Below are positions 42,464 through 53,832 of a stretch of 64,000 nt of DNA, piece by piece. Position 1 is the stretch's first letter. Every line of letters begins with the position of its first letter. The position numbers and the translations under genes are program-made. The notes beneath the pieces were generated by a model. It did no database searches, was not told the DNA's origin, and saw only the letters and a list, made by a program, of their open reading frames with translations. Origin of the DNA: Baylisascaris procyonis (taxonomy: Eukaryota > Nematoda > Chromadorea > Rhabditida > Ascarididae); the NCBI GenBank assembly GCA_037389465.1, contig JAZARR010000212.1, positions 5,893,501-5,957,500 of the forward strand, written 5' to 3'.

Positions 42464-45400
42464 GAAAAATCGTTGGCTTATAATCAAATTCTCTCTCCTT
42501 TCGTTCAAACCGCTGTTCGAAGATGCAGATCGAAAACAAATCGTTCGAGTGAGTAAACCAAATAAAGAGCATTAGATAAGAAAGTAGGAATTTTGCGCTC
42601 TTGCAACTAGTCGATGAGAACTTGCCTTATAATCGTATCGATGTTGAAAAAGTAACATTGAGGAGCATATCCTCGGTACACATTTGCATCGTTCGTATAA
42701 ATTTGAAAGATTTCATTTGATTAAATGAGGTGTACAATTCCTCCAAAGTGAAAGTATAACAGTAGGTTATTTTATTGCCATAATGAGGTTTTAAGAGTTC
42801 TATTTGATTGTTTCATTTGCAGAATTATTTCGATTTTGAAGAAGCCGTTGAGGACAATCATCTTCCCGAATTTTTACGTCTAATCCCGCCGTCTTCATCG
42901 GTAAATATTTCTATGATTGCTTAGAAATGAGTGCATGAAAAAAATATTGGTATTATTAATGTTGAGTGGATGAGGCATTTTATCACATCATTCCTTTTTA
43001 AATTTTCAAGAAATGAGAATGAAGGCCAATAGAAATTTTTCGAAGGTTTTTTTACATATGTAAAAATTTGCACAACTCTCATGTAAGGAAGAAGCCTGGA
43101 ACAGGCTGGAGGAAACGGTTGCTGAATGTTAAAAACATAAGGTTGAATTTACCAGGCACTGACGAATACTGTCTATATTATGCACATGCGGACTGCCCCA
43201 TCGAATCATCGTTGAATATCAGAAGCTGTACTGTAGCATCTTTTGCTTACTGGAGACTCACTCAATTTCAAGTGGTCTGCGGAGAATCTGTTCAGAATCA
43301 GTATCGGCTTCATGCATTAATTGAGGCCATTGAAATTTGAGTTTAACGTATTCGATTCTATTCGGGAGAATTTATGAACACTTACCGATACGTGAAAGTG
43401 CAAGCGAACTTCTTTTAGTGGATTTTTAGCACGACTGGCGAGTTGGACGAATAAATGCATTGTCAATTACGTTGTTGAGTGTTTACGTGACGAATGATCT
43501 TACCATGAGTGGAGTGGCAGAAAATATTTGTGTGAGGATGGTGTCATATTTGCTACCTGCTAAAATATACGCCCCGCCCCGTAAATATGCAAATAGTAAA
43601 TTTAGAACCATTTCTCGTGCTTTTTCATATACAGAAAAAGGAACGCTGACGGGTTTGAGGATTAGAAAACTGCAAATATCAGAGATTTCGAGTTTAGCCA
43701 GCTGTGGAAAGATGAATTTTTGAGTATTGCTATCAGCATGTTCGTAGTATTAGCGCCAAAAATATGCGACATTGTTTTAAGCCATCCATTCACCTTTCGT
43801 GCCTAAAAATTGTATTTTTTTTAAGGTAGCGTGCAGCGTTCATTTCTCAGCGGTATTGTTCAGGCATTCACTTACCATCAAACATGATATTTCCTGTCAG
43901 CTTATTTAACTATATTTCTCAACCACTTTCTATATTCCTATTTACCAGTGAAATTCAATTTTTTGAATAGTGCACTTAGGGATATTTTTGAGGATACATG
44001 TGAATAGAATCGAATGTTTCTCGCATTGATAATTTTATTCGTAAACTTTCAATGCTTTTTCTGCAGGACAGCAAATCAAAAAAAGAAGGTGATGACAAAG
44101 ACAAACAGGGAAGCGATCAGGTAAATTTTCCTTTTCTTTAATTTATTCTTTTTTTCGACTTTGATATGATATTTTGGAATGTATTTGATTATGCAAAAGA
44201 TCAATCTTTAATTTTTATTAAATAAAAGTGCTGATAGGCTTCGTTCTGAGAAATTATTGTACTTCAAATATTCTAGCGGTGCACGGTGAACTAGTTGTTC
44301 CGTATGCTGTAAAGAGCATCGCAGTCAAATAAGGAGAAAAGAAAAGTGACCATATTATCAGGAATAAACATAACCTAATAATCGAAATTAACAATGCAAA
44401 AAGTTTCTGGGGAATATTCAGGAAGTCTTCCAACTTCCGTAGAGAAAGTCATATGATTGAAGCATAATGACTTGCTTTTATTGTTTTACTCTATGTAATT
44501 TTGTTCTTAGATAGTAAGTGATTCACCAATTTTATTTAAAATTTATCAATCTCCAATAAGAAAACAAGCGAATTTCTATCCTTTCGTTCATAAATCGCAA
44601 TAGATAACAAAAACAAATCAAAATTAACATTTATTTATATAAAATGATCAAAAAAAGTTCGTAAATGAGCGATTTCTTGAGGTTTACAATTATTCTGTAA
44701 AATACATTCACGAATCAATCTCTAAATATAGTTTTCAATCATTTTCTCGTTGTACTGGCGTTGATAGCGACGTTCAAAGTGTAATATACGTTGGAGGAAG
44801 CGTTCACCTTTTTCCTTCGACTACACTGCCATGTTCCCCATGAATTTATCCAGGTGAGCGTCAGAGAGATGGAGGGTGAATGACGTCATGGATCCCACTG
44901 TACCCACGAAGGTATTAGCCAGCCGTACATAGCTTTCGGTCTTATGATTATTCAGGGAGCTCTCAATCACTGTTGCAACTTGTTCCATGCGTTTTTCTCC
45001 TTACAATTTAAGCTCTAGCGAAATTTGTTGCACTCAGGGGTGTTGTTCATCTGTGGTTCGACGGAAATACCTCTGCTGTTGCATTAGATAGCTTAGGAAA
45101 GAAATACTGAGGATTCTTGAGAATGTAGAATTCCTGTCTAGACCCATTACAGGTTATTTCGTAAGGCTGAATTTTATGTGTATTGATGGCATCAATGCCC
45201 TCCGGAGGTCCAGTGGCTTCCGTTTGACACTGTCCCTCACAACAGAGAATCCGGTGTCGCCTAGGCCAATCTCGCTTGTCGCATGTAGTAGTGCGCTTTG
45301 GTGTTTCTGTCGCTCAAAAGGCAAATGCGGATGAATTGGGCAGAACCACCTCAAAGGTTCGTCAAAAATACCACCATCCTAAGGCTCCCGATGAACTTCC

Positions 45401-48400
45401 GGTCGTATCTCCAGGGCGTTCAGCAAAATCTTGATGCCGTTGTAATTTTTTTTTTTTTTTGAGATATATCGAATAGGCGACGAAACTTATGGGTGCTTAT
45501 TCTCATTATGGAGTAGTGCAGCTTTGAAGCTTTTGGATGAACTGTCAATGAAAGCCCGCCACTTGTTCTGGCAACTGCTGATTCCGTCTGCATTGAACAG
45601 ACTAATTGCTACGACAGCAGAGCCCATCTTAATATGTGAAGAAACAGAGAAAATCTTGGTGATGCGTCCTGTAATGATGCTTCCAAGCTAACCAGCATAT
45701 TTTTTGCTGTCGTCTTGATCGAATGCACTTTATAGAATCCTTATGCAGAATCTATCAGCACTCTCCCGAAAGTTAGACAAATTTCAAAATATCATTGTTT
45801 TGGTCACAAAAACAAACTTCATAGCGAATAATAGCCATTTTCTATCGTTTTAATAAAGCGTAAGCAAGTAGGGAATCGTACTTCCCCCCCCCCCCCTAAA
45901 AAAAAGATAAAACGATTATCGCAGTGATTTATTTGCAGCTGAACCATGCAATGAACCTAATGCATGTATGGGCGCAAACGTGCTTAATTTGAACACTATT
46001 GCAAAGTACAGTAATTAATTATTATCGGGAAATTTTGCGTGGTGAAAATTGTCAATTGAGTAAAAGTAGGAAAGCTATATGAAGAATCAAAGAAAAAATA
46101 TATCTTTATTGATGTTTTTTACGTACATCATTAGAAAAAAACCGAAATTCTAAAAATATGCTTCGGAAAACCACAATTAAATAAAGAAAATATATACACA
46201 ACATGTTTGATAAAGAAAACTTTTGTGTTTTTTCTGAACTTAAAAATTTGTTTTTATGAGTGGACACACATCGACTGAAAAATGATTTCACTCGGTGACT
46301 GTTGTATAGAGTAAATCCTCTGGAATGGAGGAAGCGAGGTGAATGATAACAATTTCATATAAATTCCAAGAAAAAAAATAATGTCCATCAAGTTCGCAAT
46401 AAGTTTTCGGCAAATTTCGAACGTCTCCATTCCTTTTATGCAGCAAATATTGAAAGCTTTGAATTAATTCAGTATTGAAATCGGAATCTTAAAATGCTTA
46501 AATTTAAAGAATTTAAATGATTTTTATCACAAACTGGTTCGGGACAGAAGTTACATTTATATCTTTTCATTTGGGGAACAAAACTGTGTATTCCATTAGG
46601 TGAAATTCCCCTTAATAAAACTACTAGTCCACTGATTATCCTCTCTCTCGCATCTATTTAGTATTTTAGAATAAAAAGCACTCATTCCACGGTGACTTCC
46701 CCATCATAAAAATGCGGAATATCTGACCTCGAAAGTTTTATTCGATGCAATACGGCGACAATAAGCCAAACATTCATCTCGCCATTCATTTCGTTCTATT
46801 TTCTTCTAATCATCCTTTAGAATAGATTTAATAAAATAACTGAGGAAAGGATATCGATAAGATGCCCAATAGTGATCGAGGTTGATTGCTATGTAAAAAA
46901 ACAACAAACATTTGATGACAAATACTTCCATTTTTAGTGAGTCGTGAACGCCGCGAGGTAAGCGTGTTACAACTTCGCTTAGATCGTCGTTGTCCGTTGT
47001 GCACTGTTGAATTTCTATTGATTGCTTCGTTGCTTTGGGGCGTTTTGGTTCTACTTCATCTTAATTCATTCTACAGCTTATTCCTTTTGCGTATTCATAA
47101 AACGGTATAATCGCGCTTGCCACCCTCTTCGTTACAAGCTTCAGCGGCACATAAGCTAATATATATTGGTGACGACTTATAGCTGTTATGGTGTTTATGT
47201 TATTGTTGCTGCACTTATTGCGAAATTCATTTGGTAAACCCTGAAAATAATGGAATTGGAGGCGAAAACGAAAAAAGCCAAGAAACTGACGAAATTATCC
47301 AAAGCATTTTCATATGTGAGAAAAAGTGGCATCAGTGATTAGTGAAACTGCTATTTTGCTGTTTAATCGAACGCAAAGTGAGCTGAATTGACTTATTAGC
47401 TTTGAGAATTGAGGTCCGCCAAGCATATATCAAAACCCACAGAGGTTGCAAAACTTATATGACATTCGGAAACGATAATCAATGCGTCCAAGAATTTTTT
47501 ACTGAGTTTGCAGCTTATAAGCGATGCTCACGAAAGGCATTCCAAAAACTATTGCTAATAGAAAAGCACAAAGTTTACTTTCAAATAATTTCATCAATTA
47601 GCTTTCCATAAAAATCGATAAATAAACAAATATTTCATGAGAATAAGTTGAGGTGATCATTGAACATCACTGTTAGCACATAGGAAATAAACAATGCAAC
47701 CCTAAATTTCAAATCACTACTTACGAAATTGGCAACGAACAGCTCTAAGGGTTCGAACTCTCATAATTTTGAGATTATATTTTGTAATGGTGTCTATTAG
47801 AGGAAACTAATTAAACCTCATAGTTTCAAAGAAAAAAGAAGCCAACAAAAATTGCAAAAAAAAAAGATTTTTGAAATTTTGAAATGGATTTTCTCGAAAA
47901 TTTCAAAATTCTCCGTGCCAAAATATCGCAAAATTTATGTCCGAACCCTTAGGGTATTAGTCAGTCCCCATCCAAGTATGTTCTATACGGTAAATGATTG
48001 CAGTATCATTAATGGTGGGGTTGGAGTATGCTGAAGAAGGGAATGTCCGGAACATTTGAGGTCATAGGGTCAAATAAAGATTTCATGAAACACTCGGAGA
48101 TTTCTGTGACCGTCCTCCTCGAAATATTCGATTTTTATCGCTTCATTATTTCCATCATTTCTTGACTACACCACAGTGGTCACCACATCGTGCAGCACAA
48201 TGCACTTGCTTCAGCACGAATAGCGGCGATTCGGATCATTTCATTTGTCAACTCGGTTTAATTCAAAGGTGCTCGGTGAATTTTCAACATTATTTGTTGA
48301 AAATGAATCAAACGCTCTTGAGGTTCATTCTCATTCTTCCTCTCCCTTTTGCTTACAGCCATAGTTTAGCGTCTTTACTGTACGAGTAGCTGCTTGCTGA

Positions 48401-49007
48401 AAAGTAACATCGAGGCCCAGTAGATAAAAGTTTTCATTCAGCATTACAGCTACGGCAATGACTTTAGTTTGGAAACTACTTAATAATTATAAATATCCGG
48501 CAACTAGGCGTCGACGTTCACCTTCAGCAAGGAACTGCTGCACTGTGCTGCATGTAAGAAACTTCACTGCAGAAAAAGGAATTCTGAATCGAAGGGGAAG
48601 CTCAGGCTGAGTTGGCATCTGAAGTACTCTGCTTATTAAAATAAGTTATAAATGAAATTGTAACAGTTATTCAGTTTCAGGAAACCGACGACGAAGAAGA
48701 CGAAGAGGATGAAGAAGAGGGAGACGAGGATGAGGAAGTAGACGAGGACGAAGAAGAAGACGAAGATGAAGAGGAGGGAGAGGATGAGGAGGCAGATGAG
48801 GAGGAGGGGGAAGAGGATGAGGAGGAGGTAGAGGAGGAACAAAAGGATGAGGAAGATGGTGAAGATAAGGACAAAAACACGGCAAGCATTGGTGAGGAGA
48901 GAAAAGAAAACGATGAGAGGCAAAGTGTATCAGAAGGGAATGCGGAAGATGAGGAAGAAGAGGTGGAATTAGAGGATGAAGATTTTGAGGATGAGGAGGA
49001 GGCATAA
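37570..49007 (+). CDS. SH3BGRL: SH3BGR/SH3BGRL-family thioredoxin-fold protein with long acidic tail, five exons
   Basis: Exons are 37570-37614, 42184-42369, 42823-42900, 44067-44120 and 48681-49007. All junctions are phase 0 with GT donors and TTTTCAG/TTTGCAG/CTGCAG/TTTCAG acceptors, giving 229 residues. Residues 1-103 form the SH3BGR glutaredoxin-like domain. It opens with MPLNVYIASITGNTE, then has a helix and LGVPFNAIDIT. The family signature MRENAI...GVPLPPQFF and DTYIGNYFDFEEAVEDN follow. There is no CxxC, so it is not expected to be a redox enzyme, as is known for the family. Residues 104-121 are a Lys/Asp linker, and 122-229 is a tail in which about 75 of 108 residues are Glu or Asp. 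That matches the glutamate-rich C-terminus of vertebrate SH3BGR. Introns are 4.6, 0.45, 1.2 and 4.6 kb. The symbol denotes family, not proven orthology. Confidence 0.9.
38634..38684. repeat. T-run followed by four GCATTT units, in SH3BGRL intron 1
   Basis: About 27 consecutive T (38634-38660) run directly into four exact GCATTT repeats. Read on the minus strand this is a short hexamer array followed by poly(A), which resembles the 3' end of a retroposed sequence. No body of such an element was recognised. Confidence 0.75.
40216..40254. repeat. (TA)n microsatellite in SH3BGRL intron 1
   Basis: A pure TA tract of about 39 bases, preceded by an irregular TA-rich stretch (ATACATATACACATC). Confidence 0.85.
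40409..40487. repeat. (TA)n microsatellite in SH3BGRL intron 1
   Basis: A pure TA tract of about 78 bases, preceded by AATATGC. It is the second such tract within 300 bases. Confidence 0.9.
42405..42468. repeat. (TA)n palindrome with TTTTCGACA arms, SH3BGRL intron 2
   Basis: TTTTCGACA, a TA tract of about 46 bases and TGTCGAAAA form a perfect 64-base palindrome. It starts 35 bases downstream of the exon 2 donor, so the hairpin would form near the 5' splice site of the transcript. Confidence 0.85.
44655..45660 (-). pseudogene. Decayed transposon-like coding relic antisense in SH3BGRL intron 4
   Basis: Reading the minus strand in order, with frame changes and stops, gives ordered protein motifs. 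They are KWRAFIDSSSKSFKAALLHN (about 45546-45487), KRDWPRRH, ALMPSIHIKFSLTK, NPQYFFPKLSNA, then VRLANTFVGTVGSMTSF, SDAHLDKFMGNMAV-stop, KGERFLQRI and ERRYQRQYNEKM, ending near 44655. From memory this order (WR.FIDSS, LLHN, EWP.R, LPPLHIK, FP.LS, SHLDFF, GERFHQDI, RYQG) is that of a long uncharacterised protein present in many copies in arthropod and cnidarian genomes. That copy number suggests a mobile element. At least two in-frame stops and several frameshifts show it is dead. A T15 run and a C13 run interrupt or flank it. Confidence 0.6.
46000..47740. other. Central part of SH3BGRL intron 4
   Basis: AT-rich intronic sequence between the transposon relic and the MITE-like foldback. I see no exon, repeat array or RNA gene. 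Confidence 0.4.
47749..47955. mobile_element. MITE-like foldback with CTAAGGGTTCG terminal inverted repeats
   Basis: The left end CTAAGGGTTCGAAC and the right end GTCCGAACCCTTAG are inverted repeats. The similarity continues inward for about 35 bases (ATAATTTTGAGAT against ATAAATTTTGCGAT). The centre holds a second palindrome, GAAATTTTGAAA facing TTTCAAAATTC. About 200 bases, non-coding and inside an intron, this has the structure of a small non-autonomous DNA transposon. No clear target-site duplication was found. Confidence 0.5.
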
Positions 49008-49109
49008 TGTGCTAGGAAACGATGCGTTCTGGTGCTCGCTTGTTCGTTTTGTTCGTCTTTCAGTTGTGGGGAGCCTCGCATGAAGCGTTCGAGAGCGACT
49101 CCCCAACCC

Positions 49110-49115
49110 AATAAA
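49110..49115 (+). promoter_or_regulatory. Poly(A) signal AATAAA of SH3BGRL-like gene
   Basis: A perfect AATAAA 103 bases after the stop codon. It gives a short 3' UTR, ending about 1 kb before the end of the convergent gene. Confidence 0.55.
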
Positions 49116-50141
49116 ATCCCCCCAACAAATTTATAGCATACGAAACAGTGCAACTTTCGTAATCACAACTCATCAGCAATTCGATGACGCATAACCTCAT
49201 GAAAACTACTACAGCATTTCGACTAATTCAGCGCTTAATTTTTCATATTTTCTAATTAATACACCATTCCCATATGCAATGTTCAGTGCCCACAATTGCG
49301 GATACAAGCTTTGTGATTGCTATTCGAAAATAGAAATCTTATAGTTTATGCGTGCAAATCCGAGCACTCTTTCCGAGCATATTACTCGATCAATCACAAT
49401 TTTCGAGATATTGAACATCGGAATAGTTTCATATTCAAATATGCAAATTATTTGACAGAGTCACTGAGTTATCCAATACAACAACTGTTATATAAGTACG
49501 ACATCGACCCACATTGTCAAAGTGGGCACCTATTGTACGGGTATTGTCAGAAGATTTTATCGAAATGCAATGCAAACTATTATCTTTTTAACGACTGGAG
49601 AGTCGCTCAGCGGCGCACTCGCAAAAATAAATACGTTTCATCTAAAGCTTTCTTGCTCTTTCACATATTAAACTACATCTGTTCAGCAACAGTTGGTCAC
49701 ATTTTGAGCATTTGTGAATGCCTCAGACGAATATTTCATGCGATGGGTCAAACATCGCTATTTCCTCAAGGCGAACATTAATAAGGCGAAATCTGTTATA
49801 AAATAGACTTTTTTTTTCAAGGGATAATTTTATCACCGCATATTTGAATTTGGAGATTGTACATCCAAATCACGCCATTACTACTATCACACTGTTTGAA
49901 AATATACGGATTTTTGGATAAGATATTTAAGACAAGTGGAAAGACAAGTAGAAAATAGTAGGAGGAAATATACCTCTCTTGAAGATTTGTCTCTCATCAG
50001 CAAACACTTGAATGGGAAAAACAAAACAAAGCGATACAGTAGATACACCATCAGAAATTACGATACACTAGATATACCATCAGAAATTAATCTTCATATG
50101 TTTTACCCGATGAAAGAATAGAAACAATCATCCACATTCAG
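49116..50141. other. Convergent intergenic region with a long ATG-less open frame
   Basis: This lies between the 3' ends of the SH3BGRL-like (+) and UPRT (-) genes. An open frame of 154 codons runs at 49317-49781 (+) but has no ATG until near its end, no acceptor at its start and no recognised domain. It is long for such AT-rich DNA and could be a gene relic. The 29-base tandem duplication at 50032 is also here. Confidence 0.3.
50032..50089. repeat. Tandem duplication, 29-base unit x 2
   Basis: The unit CGATACAGTAGATACACC plus ATCAGAAATTA is repeated once, immediately, with two substitutions. The unit length equals that of the duplication at 16778, but the sequences are unrelated. Confidence 0.8.
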
Positions 50142-53100
50142 TCAGTCAGTGCCAAAATATTTGGTTACAAAGTGATACGGTAAACATGCGTTAATATCGC
50201 TGGTTAAGATCGACATCGACGGAAACTGATCCATAATGTGTTTAATACCTACAAAAAAGTAATTTATGTTGAAATGCACATTTATAAAAATGACACATAT
50301 TTGAAGAAACCTCAACAGAAGACAGACAAAACATTCAAACATGTCAGCAAGCAGAAGCACGTAAAAAGATACGAAAGAAGTGAGAACTCACTCTTGATTC
50401 CAATGTTGTGCACGAAGAGGGAAGAATCACGAATGGTGAATAAAACTGGAGTTTAAGAAAAGCAAGAATTCCACCTAATCATGACAGGACGGCGTTGGTC
50501 TTCATCACTTTTGGTAAAAAGAAGCAAGCCACGTTAATAATCTCTTCATCACGCAACATCGTGCTTTCTCCTCGAAAAATTCTTCCCGTAATTCCAGTAC
50601 TAATGAACATTTTGCTCTGCGTTTGCAGCCACCCTTTGCGTTGCCTGTCATCTTGTACTCTGCTTTAAAAGGAGACAAAAACCAGTCGCTAGTCTAAAAT
50701 TACAGCGGAGAGCATCACCCTCTTAATTAATATCCATGAAGCGTCTACGACACAACTGTGAAGCAATTTTTGAATCATCATATGGAAATGGACTCAGGGA
50801 TTCAAATAAATTTTGGCTATGTTCGGATAAGAAGGCTGAGAAAGTTTCGGACGTTATAGAATGCACTTCATCCTGAACTGTGATTCCAAAACAAACATCG
50901 GTAAATCTCATTAACTGGAACATATTTTCCTCTGCTGCGAACAATTTTAAAAATTGAGGGAAATAAATGAAAAAACAAACTGCTTGGTGTTGAGAATAAT
51001 GTTAGCAGCAGTATATTTTCTTCGAGTACATTGTTTTCAACAAGCACTGAGACAGCCTTTATCACTGTATTACCCGTACCTGCAAACGAGTGAATAATTC
51101 ACAGCCAATGAGCAATTACTCTAACATCCATTTTTGCGCATTAAAAGATAAAGCCGCTTGTGGCACCATAAAAACATCCCTCAAGAATCACACCTCGAAC
51201 ATAAAAATGGACATCTTCAAATCGCCCATTATAGATGAATAACTGTCCACTTTTGTCGTTCAACATGCAAACGTCTTTTGCATGCCTCTGGACTATGATT
51301 CAAAATTGGCACATCGCATTACCCGTTGTTTAAATCGTCGTTTGCTCAAAACTCGCCTCATATGGGATATGCTTAGATCCTTTCATAGTATTATGCGATT
51401 TGCCTTCTTAGCTATTTTCTGCAAAAGTACAATAAGGCCACGACGTCTCTATACATATGCATACATTCCATACCTCCTTGAAAACGGTTTTCAGTTTTTT
51501 CGCTCTGCTTAATGATAATGCCTGCATTCAATAGTGCGCTTCTATTCAAGAGGCGGAGCCTCAGCACTCCCTTTGAGGAGCGAATCCTGTCTAGTCTCAG
51601 TCCTCTAGTTATTTAAACGGTTCTTCCAGCAGGCGTGGATTCAATCCCATCTCGATCGCGATCAGGATCGGACTTGAAGCAAGATGATGTGGAGATGGAT
51701 TAAACCCGACTACGGCTTCGGTTCGCGTCGCAACCAAGTTTAACTCACACCTTATCTAAATACTACTTGTGCAAATAATAGAGCAAACAGTAAAGCGCAT
51801 TAATGTGGCATCATGTCGCACGAGAATGTAACGCCCTTGATTGGGCGCTTAGAAGGGTCTGTGAATACAAATTCCCTTGGGGCGGACTATATATACGAAG
51901 GCTGAGTTCAAGAAAACGCTCCTATTTTTCACAACGCCCCATCGTACAGCTTCTATTCAGGACAAATTTCATCCATGAGGCCATATTCTAGGCACTTATA
52001 CAAGTGCCTGCTCTTTTATCAATTCGGCCACTTACGAAACCTTTTCTAGCACCTTTGACATACTGCTTTTTCTGATTTCAAATGAATATCCTCATCCATA
52101 CATTTCAAAACTGTACACGAGGCGACCACCAAGGTAAGCTTGAGACCTACTCAAGAATTCTTCATTTCGCTGTTTTATCCTGCATGTTTCTCTTTTTACG
52201 CGTCATTGCCCCAGATCATTTCTATAATTATCTGATGTAGCACGCTGCCGCAGAATGCTTATAACTTGTTCTGGTGAAGGTTGCGAAGCAGCTTATTCTG
52301 AGGAATACGCACTTAGGAGTGGATAAAGCAGAAGGACACGTCGCTCGGCAATATCAGGCATTAATCTTGCATATAAGAGCCTCGTATCTTCGGCCAATAA
52401 CATTTTCCCAATTCGTATCGACCTGAAATGGGCATTTGATAAACTTCACTTGATATCTTGTGCAAACATGGAAACGGCAAAAAGTTACAATGAGTTCTGC
52501 GTCTACATTTGACTTATCTATGGCAGAGCAGTCAACCAGCTCTCCGTTCTATAGATTGTTCACCGATTGGGGTGAATGAAGACAACGACATAAAACATTC
52601 GATGAATTCACATATTCCATTCGACTGTGATGCTAACCATTAAGCAGCAGTAATCATAGCGATTCGATGCATTGTCTCACGAGTGAATCTTTTTAGTTTG
52701 CTGAGCAGCTATGTGATTAACATCATGCGATGGAAGTTGTTCATCTGGAAACGAAATTCGTACTCAACTCAGCGAAGGTTTTTTTCAAACCTTTCAAACC
52801 ATTTATAACTGCAGAAGATCTGACACTTATGATTACAGAATCCAGGCAAGGCTAGTAAGCGAAAAAAAAAGAAAAAAACAAGGAGTCAAACCTGCAACAT
52901 TGCCTAAGAGCATGCTCCATGGCCTCTCCACTTCGGCTTATTGATACACCACAGTTTCCCCGTGCAAATGCAATTCCTTCATAGGCATAACGGGTTGGCG
53001 TCTCAACTGTTACGTTCGTATATGGGAGCCGATTCAGACCTTCCTCAATGACGAGACGCATAAGGCGATCCGCATAGAAAACGAAATCCGAATGATCCGT

Positions 53101-53832
53101 TTCCCTTAAACATATAACTTTTACTATTATCAAAAATGGGAAAAAAGAACAAATGCAAAGCAGCTTTACACGCAATATACATACTCCCTTGGAGGATAAA
53201 GCACTCATGAGATAGGTTGCGTTTTACCAATGTAGCTCTTCCCGTGCATTTACATATGACATCCTTTGTGTTGTTCACACTGACTGTACCTAGGTGAAAA
53301 ACTGATGCAACCGAGACGCAATACTTGCTTGCCTTCTCGACTTCCTAACATAGAGACAATCATTTCTCACAAAATAGCTGTCAATTTCTTTTAGAAACAC
53401 ACTAACGCTACAATGAGATTCATTTTTAAATAATACTTCAACCTAATAAACGACCGAAAATTTCTCCCTTTCAAATTTAAAAGTAGAAAATTGTAAGAAA
53501 TGGAGAGTCTTAACAGATCGTTTACTCAAATCGAGCTCTCAGCTGAATTCTTCCCTCAGCAAAGATAACAAAATTACTGGACTTTCTACGAAGTTTACCA
53601 TTCATCGCAAAACGTGCGTTTCATATGACTGAAGAAGTATAGTAATTCAAGTGATACTTCAGAGATGATATGAAAAATCTCATAAAAAACATAGCCGACG
53701 TCAGAAATGATAAATGGTTCGAGATGACTTTGAGAAGTCTTACCTGTCCATAAGGATCGTCTGCAGCTCGATCACCTGATCTGTTGGCTCCAATAGGTAT
53801 ACGTTATCAGGTAAAACACCACCATTTTCCAT
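50142..53832 (-). CDS. UPRT: Uracil phosphoribosyltransferase homologue (animal UPRT type), five exons
   Basis: Minus-strand exons are 53832-53744, 53104-52892, 52422-52313, 51079-50981 and 50248-50142, all in phase (2,2,1,1), giving 205 residues. The family normally converts uracil and PRPP to UMP in pyrimidine salvage. Conserved segments in order are: QVIELQTIL (19-27), ADRLMRLVIEEGLNRLPY (41-58), GNCGVSISRSGEAMEHALRQ (79-98), IRIGKML (103-109), PDIAERRVLLLYPLLSTGNT (123-142, the PRPP loop) and the C-terminal KYFGTD. The region that in bacterial enzymes carries the uracil-binding GLGD loop is shortened here to ACLPYHFVTKYFGTD, as in vertebrate UPRT, so activity is uncertain. The ATG has an in-frame TAA two codons upstream. 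A GGTTCAG acceptor 25 bases before it could be a trans-splice site. The gene converges on the SH3BGRL-like gene. Confidence 0.92.
51646..51760. repeat. Dispersed repeat segment, copy B, in UPRT intron 3
   Basis: The core TCTCGATCGCGATCAGGATC is followed by GGACTTGAAG and, further on, AAGTTTAACTCACACC. It matches the segment at 21087 in the same orientation with a few changes. Confidence 0.4.

Noticed and set aside
48667..49005. Minus-strand Pro/Leu-rich open frame in the same place
   Set aside because: Another antisense frame of the same low-complexity exon.
48677..49153. Long minus-strand open frame of polyserine opposite the acidic tail exon
   Set aside because: It is the antisense shadow of the GAN repeat in the SH3BGRL last exon. 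The plus strand has the homologous gene, splice site and poly(A) signal.
50723..50944. Open minus-strand frame between UPRT exons 4 and 5
   Set aside because: The flanking exons join in phase without it (AGC-A|GT-ATT), and it has no similarity to the family.
51141..51300. Protein-like minus-strand frame in UPRT intron 3 (VHFYVRGVILEGCFYG)
   Set aside because: First considered as the missing UPRT exon. The true exon with IRIGKML and YPLLS at 52313-52422 fits both family and phase, so this is taken as chance.
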